Origin: Theocolax elegans
Lineage: Eukaryota; Arthropoda; Insecta; Hymenoptera; Cerocephalidae
DNA: 64,000 nt
Reading direction: 5' to 3'
Assembly (NCBI GenBank): GCA_026168455.1
Contig: CM047426.1
Span: 59,852,896 to 59,916,895 of the forward strand
Position numbers and translations under genes: made by a program. The notes beneath the pieces are model-generated. The model made no database searches. It was not told the DNA's origin and saw only the letters and a program-made list of their open reading frames with translations. Numbering within the stretch: the stretch's first letter is position 1; the number at the start of each line of letters is the position of its first letter. Positions 1-9,739 of this stretch are shown here, piece after piece.

Positions 1-20
1 GACGTTACACCCCCACCCTT
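1..20 (-). other. Polypurine tract and first bases of the 3' LTR of element A
   Basis: On the minus strand, positions 20 to 10 read AAGGGTGGGGG, followed directly by TGTAACGTC. A purine run abutting a TG start after the env stop is the expected plus-strand primer and LTR border. The rest of the LTR lies outside the window. Confidence 0.6.
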
Positions 21-97
21 GGATAGGATTCACGAACAACAACCGATTCTCTGAGCTTGATCAAGGACTACTCGCCATTGACCACAGGCAATGTAAC

Positions 98-2075
98 TTA
101 ATTTTTTATGTCTAGGCTGAAAAATGGTTTATCTTCCTGTTCTTTTTGTTCAACTAGTTGGGTTGAATTTCCTTGTCTTGGATATGCTGCTGGTCGAGTA
201 TATTGGTCGTTCATTTCGATGTCGATAACATTCGGGCGTTCGTCGTTCGTGGCAACATTGGTGTTTGGCTTATTAAGAAATACCAGGAAATGAGCTAAAG
301 AGGACCGAATTGCTACTAAGAGATGAAGTGACCATCCATAAACTTGGTGTAAGGTATATATGCGCATTATAATGCTTCAAATTAGTTCAAGTACATAAAG
401 TATGGTGAAAATTGCAAGTACTCCTGCACTGGCTGAACCAAAAGTGATGAATTTGATCCAAATTCGATTTCATGAGTTGTTGTTTATCTTTTCAACGACA
501 TCTTCAATTAATAATTTTAAAATACTTCCTTCGTGATCAGCTATTGTATGACCTCTTATTTCTCGAGCAATGTCATTTAACAATGGTGGTTTTTCTACTG
601 GAAACATTATTCTTTCACGCAACCGTTCTAAGTCCTTTTCATTATATATACCGCTTATTGCTAAATCTGCAGCATTTACATATTTCCAAGTGGGTTTGGT
701 CATTGGTATTATGATTACTGGTACTAAAGCTTCGGTTGGCTGTGACAAGATTTTATATCATGAACTTCCTACGAAGTAGTATGATGGCAATAGTGCATTA
801 TATGAAATCATTGTTCCTGTTGACTTTAAAATATGTGTTCTTGGTGTGAGATAGTAAGTGTTGTTATTTCTAGTTACTTGCAGTTCTGAATAGCAGTTTT
901 CGTCATGTTCAACTTCAACTTCTACTGGTATGCACTTGATTATGTGGAGTACTTCTCCAGCAATTACGACCATGTATCCGGGAGCTTTCATGAGGTCATA
1001 TGCAAAATGGTCAGGTGCTTGGGTTGCAATGGAGAAAGAGTTCTTAATCATTTGTCTTTCCAGAGAGCATCTCTGAATCAAAACATCTCGATACAATTGT
1101 TTCATCTGAGAACGGATATGTTTTTCAACATACACGAACTTAGAATTCACGTATGCAAAGATATGAAGATTAGAAACAGATAACTTGGTTTTGCTAGCGA
1201 ATCCTTCTCCTCGGGCAGTTTCGAAAATTACTAATTTAGGGTGTTCTGTTTTGCTAATTGAATATCCACAAACATTTTCTTTTTCTTTTGCGGCCAGAGC
1301 GAAGGTTATATCTTGGGTAGTTAACGAATAAATGATTTGTTGTTGTCCATAACTATTATCATCGATCATTTTGTGTGCAAGATCTTCGTACCAGTAATCC
1401 GTACTGGTGAAAATTACAACTATCTGTTGGGATGGATTTCCAGAATGTATATCCTCCCTCTAAGTTTATACAGCTACCTTCGGACAAGGAACATGTGATT
1501 CCGGAGCGTAAATGAATTTTATTTTCTGCCAGCTTTACACGGGCAACATACTGGTTTAAAGAGATTTTAACAGTACCTTGTACTACTACACTTTCCCAGG
1601 TGCCAAATGCATCTGAGTAACCTGCTCCGTCACATTTTCCTTCTCCATTAAGATATCTCGCAAAAATTATTCCATAACTGGAAGAATTATTTACTTTAAC
1701 ACTACTTATTATATGATTGTTTCCTAGCTTTACGGTTCCTGTTCTATGTAGGGTTTTGCAACTTCCCCTACTTATTTCATAAATAAATTCATTTTCGCCA
1801 TTTAAAACTATTGAAATATGCGAATGCATTCCGCAGTAGTAGACTGTTCGATGGACTTCGAGTTTGCATTGTAGGACAGTTGTCTCTGTGTAGTCGTTAA
1901 TTTGAAGTAGTTGAACGTATGGTTGTGTCACGTTAATTGGATAATCATGTATTTCACATTCTCCCACATCTCTCAATCATAAAATCGTCACATTCAGTTG
2001 ACGTGATCCGCAGTCATATCCTATCAATCCCAAGGCGTATGGAAGTAGTGAAAGTAATAGGTTTAGGTGCGTCAT
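98..2075 (-). pseudogene. Broken env: arthropod RNA-virus-type surface glycoprotein of element A
   Basis: This reading frame follows pol and would encode the membrane glycoprotein of element A. An ATG at 2075 opens a hydrophobic signal-peptide-like stretch. A cysteine-rich ectodomain with NxT/NxS sites follows, then a second ectodomain part, a single hydrophobic transmembrane segment at about 380-451, and a polar tail that ends at 98. The general look (Cys spacing, a long alpha-helical middle segment, one C-terminal anchor) resembles chuvirus-type glycoproteins of arthropod negative-strand viruses more than the baculovirus-F-type env of classical insect errantiviruses; that is a recognition-level call. 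Breaks: in-frame TGA at 1977-1979, 758-760, 470-472 and 377-379, and a frame change near 1359-1369. It cannot be translated intact. Confidence 0.7.
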
Positions 2076-2589
2076 GATTAGTGTTTGTAAGATCTGTTTA
2101 TATTTGTATGTCCTTTGTCTGTAATAAGAATAAAAGTGGTTCATTCTATAATGATGGATCCTTTCAGATCCATTCCTTAATCCTAATAGACATGAAAGAC
2201 ATAAAGGAGAACAGAGGAGAATAGAGTATAAATCATTTCACTGCTTCCCTTCTTATGTATTTTTTTTTAATTTATTTATCATTAATTCTTGATTATTTAT
2301 TTAAATTTTGAGAATGTATGTATTCTATCTTTTATGATTGTAAAAAAAATTTTTTTTTTGTTTTTATTTTAAATTTTAAAATTATTATTACTTATATTAT
2401 CTATTTTTATATACACGTATTTTAACATTCTTTAAGTTCTTTTTTATTTGGAATTTTCTTTGGCTTAATTTTATTCTCTTGAAGAATATGCGATATTCTG
2501 AGTCTATTAGCATGAACTATCTTAATTTTAGTTATTTTTATTTGTACTTATTTTTCTTTGTACATTATGATTATCTAGTGTTTCTACTA
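2076..2589 (-). other. Spacer between pol and env
   Basis: About 500 bases of very AT-rich DNA with homopolymer A/T runs. It probably holds the end of pol and the env splice-acceptor region, but I see no convincing acceptor or open frame. Confidence 0.4.
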
Positions 2590-3420
2590 TTTTATAGGGT
2601 CCTAAAAAGTTATTTTGTAAATTATCTGTTTTTGATTGAGAGAGTAAAAATACATACGTCTCCTACGTGGAAATTTTTAGGATTGATATGTTTGTTATAA
2701 TATTTTTTTGAATGTATTTTTGCTTTTACTAAATTATCATAAGCCATTTTTTGTATTCCATTTAATCGAGTAACTAAATCCATTACATAACCTTTGTAAT
2801 TAGGTAAGAAATCACCTTCTCGAAGCGGGTCAGTTGATGGTAATCTTGCGTGTCGTCCAAAAAGTACTTCGCATGGTGTATGTTTTATACTCTCTTGTAC
2901 TCAGGTATTATAATTAAGCATCGCAATTTTAATCAATTCATCCCAATCTTCGTCACTGGTTGCATATTATTTTAAGAATTCTTTTAATGCATGATGTGAC
3001 CTTTCAAGTGATCCATTTGACTGAGGATGAAATGCAGTGAACTTAAATTTTAATTATGAATCTTTTTGCTACTCGGTTCATTAAGTTACTTAAGAAATGT
3101 CTACCTTTGTCTGTCAGTATTACTATAGGTGCTCCAAAAATACAAATAAACCTTTTAACAAAAATATCTGCAATGGTTGTTGCTAAGGTATCGTTTAATG
3201 GTACTGCAAGACAAAATTTTGATAATTGATCTTGCATGGTCAAAATATATTTGTTACCACGCTTTGTTTGTCTTATAGAACCAACTATGTCTTAAGCTAT
3301 CTTTTCTAAAGCTGTACCTGGTGTATCCGTTATTATCACTGGTTGTCTGGTTTTTGAACATCCTAATGTTTTTAACTGGCAGTCCAAACATTGTTGGATT
3401 TGTACCTGTACGTCCTTTTT
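2590..3420 (-). pseudogene. Element A integrase (zinc finger remnant, DDE core, GPY module)
   Basis: The integrase would insert the element cDNA into host DNA. On the minus strand a CLDC pair near the start marks the second half of the HHCC zinc finger. The core has a D in DIVG, a D in ILTDKGRHF within 3043-3243, and a glutamate in GSLERSHH near 3000, so the DDE triad can be traced. A GPYKIV motif near 2590-2640 is the C-terminal GPY/F module of Ty3/gypsy integrases. An in-frame TAA lies just before DIVG, and further stops and frame changes (for example after the helix containing ALKEFLK) break the frame. The longest open piece is 66 codons. Confidence 0.85.
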
Positions 3421-3827
3421 CATGTTTTCCCAATAGTATTCCGTTTTAATTCTATTATAAGTTTTGGAAACGCCTCTTGTTCTTCTATTGGTGATTTATG
3501 TAATTCTTTAAAAGTTTCTTCGCGTTTTTCTAAAGGGACATATTTGAGAGTTACATTATAAATTATAACTGTTATATTACTATTCCTGAATGTTGAATCT
3601 ATGATTCCGTAAACAATATTCCTGTCTAGATTTTCAATGTTTTTACTTTTTGCAATACTGATGGTAGTTATATTACAAGATTCCAATAATTGTCTCAAGA
3701 TAAATAGTGTTGATTGAATGTTGGATTTAATATTTAGTAATGATTCCGGGTTAGATCCACGAATACATAATGCAAAATTAAACTTTTCATTATGTTTATG
3801 GATTTTATTAACTTCTCCGACTTCCAT
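3420..3827 (-). CDS. Pol linker segment between RNase H and integrase
   Basis: A 135-codon open stretch of the polyprotein, lying between the AT-hook linker and the integrase zinc finger. It has no transmembrane segment and only two cysteines. Predicted content is mixed alpha/beta, with a charged C-terminus rich in Glu and Lys. Its place in the polyprotein fits the poorly characterised insert that some insect gypsy pol proteins carry before integrase. I assign no enzymatic function. The frame is broken at its N-terminal side by a stop at about 3830. Confidence 0.55.
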   Translation of the reverse strand: MEVGEVNKIHKHNEKFNFALCIRGSNPESLLNIKSNIQSTLFILRQLLESCNITTISIAKSKNIENLDRNIVYGIIDSTFRNSNITVIIYNVTLKYVPLEKREETFKELHKSPIEEQEAFPKLIIELKRNTIGKT

Positions 3828-4370
3828 TGGTTAGTAAAAATCTACTTTATTTATAGCTGATAATTTTTGTGCTCCTTTGTCACAAGGTATTCCTTCATTT
3901 GTAACAAAATATGCGATGTTATCCCGTCGAAATTGTATTAAATCTTTTGTTTCCACGATTTTAAACTTTACAGATTGAGTTGATTCATCTTCAATTTCAA
4001 AGTCGTCTATTTTTGGTAAGTTTCCCTTGTCTTGAATTTGTAGTATTTCTTCATCTGATGTCGGTAATGGTGCTGGAATTACTTCTTCTATATCATCACC
4101 ACTAAATTCGCTTTCTGCGTATTCGACAACAGTGCGAGTCCTTTTCGGGTATCTTATGGATTCGTTTGTAATCGTTGGATTGATATTCTTTTTGGGTCTA
4201 CCACGTTTCTTTGGAATAAGATTAGTTAAATTAGATTCTTGAACTTTGGATTCTTCATCGGATTCGATTATTTTATTATTTTTAGAGTCGACAACTCTCT
4301 TTGGTCTACCCTTGTTTCGTGGTTGCTGTGTTTCTATTAAGGTAGGGTTTTTAATGATTCCCTCATTTCC
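3828..4370 (-). CDS. Pol linker with two AT-hook motifs
   Basis: This part of the element A polyprotein lies directly after RNase H. Translated on the minus strand it is acidic and lysine-rich, and contains two AT-hook cores: NKGRPKR encoded at 4297-4318 and KKRGRPKK at 4188-4211. They are separated by about 30 residues of acidic linker. AT-hooks bind the minor groove of AT-rich DNA, so a tethering or target-choice role for the neighbouring integrase is a reasonable inference, but nothing in the sequence proves it. The segment stays largely open up to the break near 3830. Confidence 0.65.
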
Positions 4371-4530
4371 TTCACCAGTACGAGTTGTAACGTTGATATT
4401 TATTAGTTCTGTGGGGTTTCTAGAAAGAGCGTCCGCATTAAGATTTAACCTTTACCAGTACGAGTTGTAACGTTGATATTTATTGGTTCTGTGGGGTTTC
4501 TAGAAAGAGCGTCTGCATTAAGATTTAATC
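4371..4530. repeat. 80-bp tandem duplication at the end of RNase H
   Basis: Positions 4371-4450 and 4451-4530 are two adjacent copies of the same 80 bases, with about four differences. The unit encodes the end of RNase H (the NADALSR-type motif). Since 80 is not a multiple of three, the duplication shifts the frame of everything downstream. Confidence 0.95.
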
Positions 4531-5744
4531 TTCCAGGTTTGTATATGATCGTATAACCGTAATGTGATAACTTAACACGCCATTCCTGTACCCGTGTATT
4601 AAGATCAGCAATTTTGAACCAAATTAATGGTTGATGATCTGTTATTATCGTTATTTTTCGTCCGTAGATATATGAGTTGAAAGATTTTACGCTATGTATG
4701 ATAGTTAATGCTTCTTTTTCATATACTTCGTACTTTAATTCAGGACCTCTTAAAACTCGTGACGTGTAAGTCTTTTCCTATTTCTCCTTGTGAGTACTCC
4801 TCCAACCGCATAACCTGAAGCGTCAGTAGTTATGTTAAATGGTTGATCTAATTCAGGAAATTGGAGTACATTACAAAATGCATTTCTTAATTCAATGAAG
4901 GCTTGCTCCGCTTTGTCACTCCATTCCAATGTTACATCTTTTTGTAATAGTTTCGTTAAGGGTTTTGCGATACGGGCAAAATTCTGAATGAATCTTCTAT
5001 AATATCCCGCAAAGCCAAGAAATTGTCGAATTTTCTTTATAGTAATGGGACGTGGATAGTTTTTAACAGCACAAATTTTCTTCGAATCAGGACTTAACCC
5101 TTTTTCATTGAGTCCATGATCCAAATAAATGACTTCACGCTTTAGAAATTCGCACTTGTCAGGTTGCAATTTTAGTCCTGCCTCTCGAAGCCTTTTTATT
5201 AACAAATTCATCCGTCTATCGTGTTCTTCTATCGTATCTGTATACAGCACTATATTATCGAGGTATACAAACAGTATTTCTCCTTGTAATCCTCGTAGTA
5301 AATCGTCCATTAATCTTTGAAACGATGCTGGCGCATTTTTAAGTCCAAAAGGCATACGTTTAAATTCATAATGGCCAAATGGTGTACTAAATGCTGTTTT
5401 ATGAGCATCTCTTGGGTCTATTTTTATTTGGTGGAAAGCCGAGGCCAAATCTAACGTTGAATAGATCTTTGAACTTCCCACCTGGTCAAATATTTTAGTA
5501 ATATTTGGAAGTGGGTAAGCGTCACTAATAGTTTTTTCATTTAGGGCCCTAAAGTTGACCATTCGCCACTTCGGACGTCCTTGTGAATCAGGTTTCTTTG
5601 AAACAATCCAAATGGTGTATTGTAAGGAGACGAAGATTCTTGTATTATATCAGCTTTTAATAATTCTTTCACCTGTCGATTGATTTCTACTTTTAAAGAA
5701 TGTGGATACTTATATTGTTTAACGTTGATAGGATCATCGGCCAT
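4531..5744 (-). pseudogene. Element A reverse transcriptase and RNase H
   Basis: This is the polymerase core of element A, which would copy its RNA into cDNA. The minus-strand frame shows the gypsy RT series: a YPHSLK start, DLASAFHQI (motif A with its Asp), FGLKNAPASFQRLMD (motif B), and at motif C YLDN instead of YLDD. The second catalytic Asp is therefore changed to Asn. RNase H follows, with TTDASGYAVGGV and, after the 4750 stop, the ITDHQPL motif. A frameshift separates 5541-5744 from 4750-5562, and the tethered RNase H is broken again near 4750. The motif C change alone predicts a dead polymerase. Confidence 0.9.
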
Positions 5745-6202
5745 TGTGGAATTCTATGCATGACTCTATTTGTTCCAGGTAATTCGTCGCCTGGTAAATG
5801 GAAAACATCTCTATTTCTTTTGACAAAATTTATAATATGGTCTTTTTCAAAACCATTTAAATAATCTACATGGATTAAATCTTCAATCGTTTTTCCTGCC
5901 ATATTATAAAATTCAACATGATCATGAAGAAAAATTTTGTCTTCATATGAATTTTTATTGTAAGTATGTTCGAGGTCATCAAAAGTTTGTTTCAAATTTA
6001 GATGTTGGACATATTTTACTCCACAACTAACTTCATTTTACGGATCAATATTACTTAAATCGTCATTATCGAACATCATATCAAAGAGATTGTTATCTCC
6101 TTCTGATAAAGTAATCTCTGCACTCGAAATATAATCTTGAGTATTATTTTCCTTTGGTAGATTTACTTCTAGGGACGTGATCGATTCTTTCAATTCATAA
6201 AT
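5745..6202 (-). other. Protease-RT connecting region of element A
   Basis: This is the polyprotein stretch between protease and RT. A 100-codon piece (5693-5995) contains EKDHIINFVKRNRDVFHLPG, typical of the segment just upstream of gypsy RT. The part at 5996-6202 is acidic and interrupted by stops. Confidence 0.65.
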
Positions 6203-6712
6203 TTATTTATTATCGTTTTCATAAGGTTCTTTATCGAAGAATTTTAGAGCTTGTATTTCATTCCCCATTATCAATGCCTTTATATCAAAATCTAATAGTC
6301 CTTTATTTTGCTGAAAGTATTCTGCTCCCAATACTCCCATTCCTGCTATTCCCATGTCATCAGGGATTACGTGAAACTTAGTCACTGTTCCTAGTATTTT
6401 TATGTAAACTATTCCCATAGTAGGTGTCATTACTAGACCAATTCCTTCGATGTAAAATTTCTGACTTGTATCTATGTCAACTTTTATAGATAATAGAGAT
6501 CTTTTAATAAGATTGGTTTCTGAGTCAGTGTCTACTAATAATTTCTCTACAGTTTGAGTTGGTGGATTAAAAATTTCAATAAATGGTAAAAGCATGGTTC
6601 TACCTTTTAATTCTAAATTTGTTACACTTTTATAAGTACTATTATTATTATCATTTCGATAGAATGGAATCGATATTGAATCAAGACTAAGAATTTGTCT
6701 TTCGAAGTCCAA
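6203..6712 (-). pseudogene. Second (C-terminal) aspartic protease domain of element A
   Basis: This is a retroviral-type aspartic protease fold that would process the polyprotein. The active-site loop at 6519-6533 reads DTDSE where DTGSE is expected, so the conserved Gly is Asp. A flap region and the GMGVLGAEYF strand (the usual ILG-type second signature) follow about 70 residues later. It is in the same reading frame as the upstream protease copy (6719-7025), which it matches from the IPF/LPF start to the GVLGxE end. With the catalytic-loop Gly lost, this copy is probably not active on its own. Confidence 0.8.
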
Positions 6713-6718
6713 TATACT

Positions 6719-7025
6719 TTAAGTTTTAAGAAAAAATTCCATTCCTAACACACCATCGAATGATATTTGAAAATCATTTGGTACTACCAAAAATTCTATA
6801 ATGTGATCAGCAATTTTAATTTTCACCGTTCCAATTGTTAGTTCAGTTTGTGCTCCTATTCATTTCATTAAATGGAGTCTATTTTTGTCTATATGTGTTT
6901 CTGCCGGTATCAAATGTATCTTAATTATATTTGCTTCGGAACCGGTGTCTAACATGAAGGTCGTTGATGTTTTAGTATCTTTTAATTTAACCGAGATAAA
7001 AGGTATACCATTATTTTCATCACTT
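6719..7025 (-). pseudogene. First (N-terminal) aspartic protease domain of element A
   Basis: This is a second full protease-like domain directly upstream of the one at 6203-6712. The active-site loop FMLDTGSEAN (DTGSE at 6935-6949) is canonical. The C-terminal signature is GVLGMEFF near 6730. It is interrupted by an in-frame TGA at 6860-6862 and ends in TAA at 6719-6721, after which the frame continues straight into the second protease. Retroviral proteases normally act as homodimers of a single domain, so two domains in one chain suggest either a tandem duplication or a covalently linked dimer in the ancestor of this copy. Confidence 0.8.
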
Positions 7026-7700
7026 ATAGTGTTGGCATAAGTTCGAATAATACTTCTTCGGTCTGAATATTGTTTAAAGGACGCGCTAGTGTTGCCGGAG
7101 TCTCCTTCGATGCGCCCGGTCGTGGGAGACTTTGACCGTTTCCCGCGTCCCGATTATTGTATTGCCTCTCACGACAGTCTTGTATAAGGTGACCTTTAAT
7201 CTTACAGTAGGAACAGATAGGTATATTTGTGGTATTTCTATGGTTTTCTCTGACTCTACATGTTGCAGCAGTATGCCCATTATGACTGCACAGCTGACAT
7301 ATGAAGGTTGACCTAGCTTCTGGTCTAGAATTAGAATTATTTCCTTCCAGGCGGAAACAATCATTCGCAGAATGTCCAGTCTTATCGCAGATCTGACACA
7401 CCATTTTATTTGTTAAATTCTGCAGTATTTGGCAAAGTGTCCCTTTTTTCCAAATAATTGGCAGTCTGTTAATAGCTGGCATTGCCTTGCTGAGTGTGCA
7501 AATTTATTACAAATTTGACATGAACTGGTATTTTCATTTCTTATAATTTCTCTTCTAAAACATTGCTCTGATGTGTGGTCTTTCTTTTTGCAAATTTGGC
7601 ATTCTTTTATTCTAACTGAACAATCACTAGTCTCATGATCTTCTGCTTTACAAATACTACATGATAAGATATTTTTCTTAATTATTGTTTAATTATGATT
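7026..7700 (-). pseudogene. Gag nucleocapsid with about seven CCHC zinc knuckles
   Basis: This is the RNA-binding nucleocapsid part of gag. On the minus strand I count seven CX2CX3-4HX4C-type knuckles: about 7620-7661, 7560-7601, 7481-7522, 7422-7463 (second Cys replaced by Phe), 7359-7400, 7258-7299 and 7172-7213. Examples are CQICKKKDHTSEQC, CQICDKTGHSANDC and CQLCSHNGHTAATC. Knuckles 1-4 and 5-7 lie in different frames, with a one-base slip between knuckles 4 and 5. Most gypsy elements have one or two knuckles, so the number is unusual. Confidence 0.8.
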
Positions 7701-8640
7701 TATATTATTTTCATGTCTTAGAGCTTTTTTTGCTTCCAAGTGTTTTTCTATTTCGATCGCACTTTTTACTATGTCGTTTATTGCAACTGCATTAGGTAGT
7801 CGTTGCTCTATATCGGATTTAAGACCTCTTTTGAAACTATTTATCAAACTAGCTTCTGTGGTTTTTTTAAAAGCTGCATCAGTCTCTAAACCGGATAATT
7901 TTCATGCTTCTAAAATTCTTTTGCCAATCTCCTTAATTCGATTAGCAAAGGCAATAACACTATAGCTTACTTTCTGATATTCATTACCTAGTTCTCCTAG
8001 CAACTGATCTACGGTCTTTGCCAGTGCATATATTGACTTTAAGTATGTAGTCGATTCTTCAATATTTTCAAAGGTTTCACCTGTAATGGCCTGCCGAGCT
8101 TCTCCTAAAATTCGTGTTCTGATAAGCTTTGTCAGGTTCCCTTCAGCAACTGATTCTATCATTGCTAGTGTTTGAAAACAGCCTTCTATGAATTGGCTGA
8201 GTGGTATGTTTGATCCGTTAAATTCTGTTACCACTTTGAGAGCATCTTTAAGCTACATACTGATTAGTTGGTGGCGACATCGCCATTTCTTGAATAATCT
8301 CTTGATTACAAGTCAACTCAGCTGGAATTTTCGATTTTAAAGATTTAATTGTGTCTTTCGTGTGGTTTAAAATACCCTCATTCAATTTTTCTTCACTCTT
8401 GTTTTCATCAAAGTCGAAAATTGTTAAATTTAAGTCTTCTTATTCAGGCACAACTATAGTTTTCTCCGAATCTGAATTTTCTTCAGAATTAGTATTACTA
8501 TTAAAGCTTTTGTTACTAGGACTCCAGTCTCCAGTGTGCTTGTCAAATGAATCTTCTTGTAATAATTTTTTAGGGTTTAGGACTGTGATATTTTTAGAAG
8601 AACCGCTTCCTTGTTGTTCCTGTTGAAGTTTCTTTGCCTG
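7701..8640 (-). pseudogene. Element A gag body (capsid-like region)
   Basis: The longest open piece (7902-8234, 110 codons) encodes a helical domain with motifs such as IPLSQFIEGCFQTL and RTRILGEARQAI, which fit a retrotransposon gag/capsid core. The part at 7701-7900 continues it toward the nucleocapsid, and 8235-8640 carries an acidic serine-rich segment. Frame changes occur near 8240 and 7900. Its function would be virus-like particle assembly. Confidence 0.65.
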
Positions 8641-8723
8641 ATTTCTAGTAGTAAGTATAAAGGTTATTTAAATTGTTTGTATCCCACCATTTTAGTATAT
8701 TTAATTTAATATATATTTGATGA

Positions 8724-9050
8724 TTAAATAGAAAGATTCTTGAATACGATTTCCAAATCCTCAATGGATTTCTTTGTTATCGATATTTGTTGACTGATTT
8801 GTTTAAATACTACAGACTGATTTTTAGTTAAATACGCGATGGATTTATTTGAACGTTCGTTTTGTTCTTTTAGGATTATATTTTGTTTGTGTACTGAGGT
8901 GACAGTTTCATTTACTTGTTTAATAATATCATGCAATGCTGCAATTGAATACCAACGTTCTCCTTCTTTCTCTTCAAATTCGGCTACTCTCTCCTTTAAC
9001 TGAGCGAGTCTATCGTCACTTATTGTAATAAAATGAGGTCTGTAATACAT
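8724..9050 (-). CDS. Element A N-terminal gag segment (coiled coil)
   Basis: This is a 108-codon minus-strand frame, starting at an ATG at 9050 and ending at 8724. It is strongly helical and charged, with heptad-like Leu/Ile/Val spacing from about residue 15 to residue 100, consistent with a coiled coil. It is the most 5' open frame of element A and precedes the gag body, so an N-terminal gag or matrix-like role is inferred from position. I do not recognise a named domain. A separate small structural ORF is an alternative. Confidence 0.5.
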   Translation of the reverse strand: MYYRPHFITISDDRLAQLKERVAEFEEKEGERWYSIAALHDIIKQVNETVTSVHKQNIILKEQNERSNKSIAYLTKNQSVVFKQISQQISITKKSIEDLEIVFKNLSI

Positions 9051-9060
9051 TTGTTATAAT

Positions 9061-9440
9061 TGGAGTATAAAAATTGAACCACTAACCAACAAAAAGATAA
9101 TAGTAAATTCAATCATGTTTTTTTTTTTAGTTTGAGCTTATTTGATTATAAATTATATTATAAAAATTAAAAGTTTATTCACTAAAAATAGTTATTATTA
9201 TTATAGTTATTAAATATTATTTAATTAAGTTATAATATTTTTTTTATGTTATTGCAAGAATATTAAAAATACCTAAGTATTATATTTATTTTTGATTATT
9301 GTGAATGTTTTTTTTTAAATCAAATAAAATAAATAAAAAAAACTTTTAAAATATATAACTATAAAATATTTTATAAGGGTTTACATATAATAAAATTAAT
9401 TGTTACCTTTTAAATGTGACTCTAAATGTATATATTATTT
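9061..9440. other. AT-rich spacer, no gene seen
   Basis: Long A/T runs with no open frame or motif. It should hold the leader and 5' LTR of element A if that end is preserved, but no TG...CA LTR border or clear primer-binding site was recognised. Confidence 0.5.
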
Positions 9441-9628
9441 TTTTGTCCTGAGGCCGCCAAATGCTGTTTTGCTCCCTGTATACTGGTCGCAAAATGATGT
9501 ATTCTCGGCCTCTCGCACACCGAGCGGAAAATAGAAATAGCGTTGTTCAGTGTAAGAGAGGCCGAGAATACATCATTTGCGACCTGTATACAGGGAGCAA
9601 AACAGCACTTTGCGGCCTCAGGACAAAA
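9441..9628. repeat. Near-perfect inverted repeat (hairpin, about 73-bp arms)
   Basis: Arms 9441-9514 and 9556-9628 are reverse complements with only a few mismatches (outer ends TTTTGTCCTGAGG and CCTCAGGACAAAA), around a loop of about 41 bases. It is GC-richer than its surroundings. This fits a small foldback or MITE-like element; no target duplication was identified. Confidence 0.85.
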
Positions 9629-9739
9629 ATAGTACATTATGCACCAAGGGAGCAAAATGGCACATTCTCGGCGAGTGCGAGCTTGACAGACGTGCGAAAC
9701 GAGGCCGCCACAGACGCACGAGCGAGAATGTTCCTTTGA

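Larger units (their letters stand above)
1..9060 (-). mobile_element. Element A: degenerate env-bearing Ty3/gypsy retroelement
   Basis: Read on the minus strand, the order is gag coiled coil, gag body, zinc-knuckle nucleocapsid, two protease domains, RT, RNase H, an AT-hook linker, integrase with a GPY module, then a separate env reading frame and the start of a 3' LTR at the window edge. This is the order of an insect Ty3/gypsy (errantivirus-like) element. Every module carries at least one lesion (in-frame stops, frameshifts or altered catalytic residues), so this copy should be inactive. The 5' LTR expected above position 9060 was not recognised in the AT-rich DNA there, so it is missing, diverged or unusually short. 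The module order and motifs are read directly from the sequence; the errantivirus-like label is by family knowledge. Confidence 0.9.

Noticed and set aside
2479..2700. 73-codon plus-strand frame
   Set aside because: Opposite strand of the integrase C-terminus and AT-rich; shadow frame.
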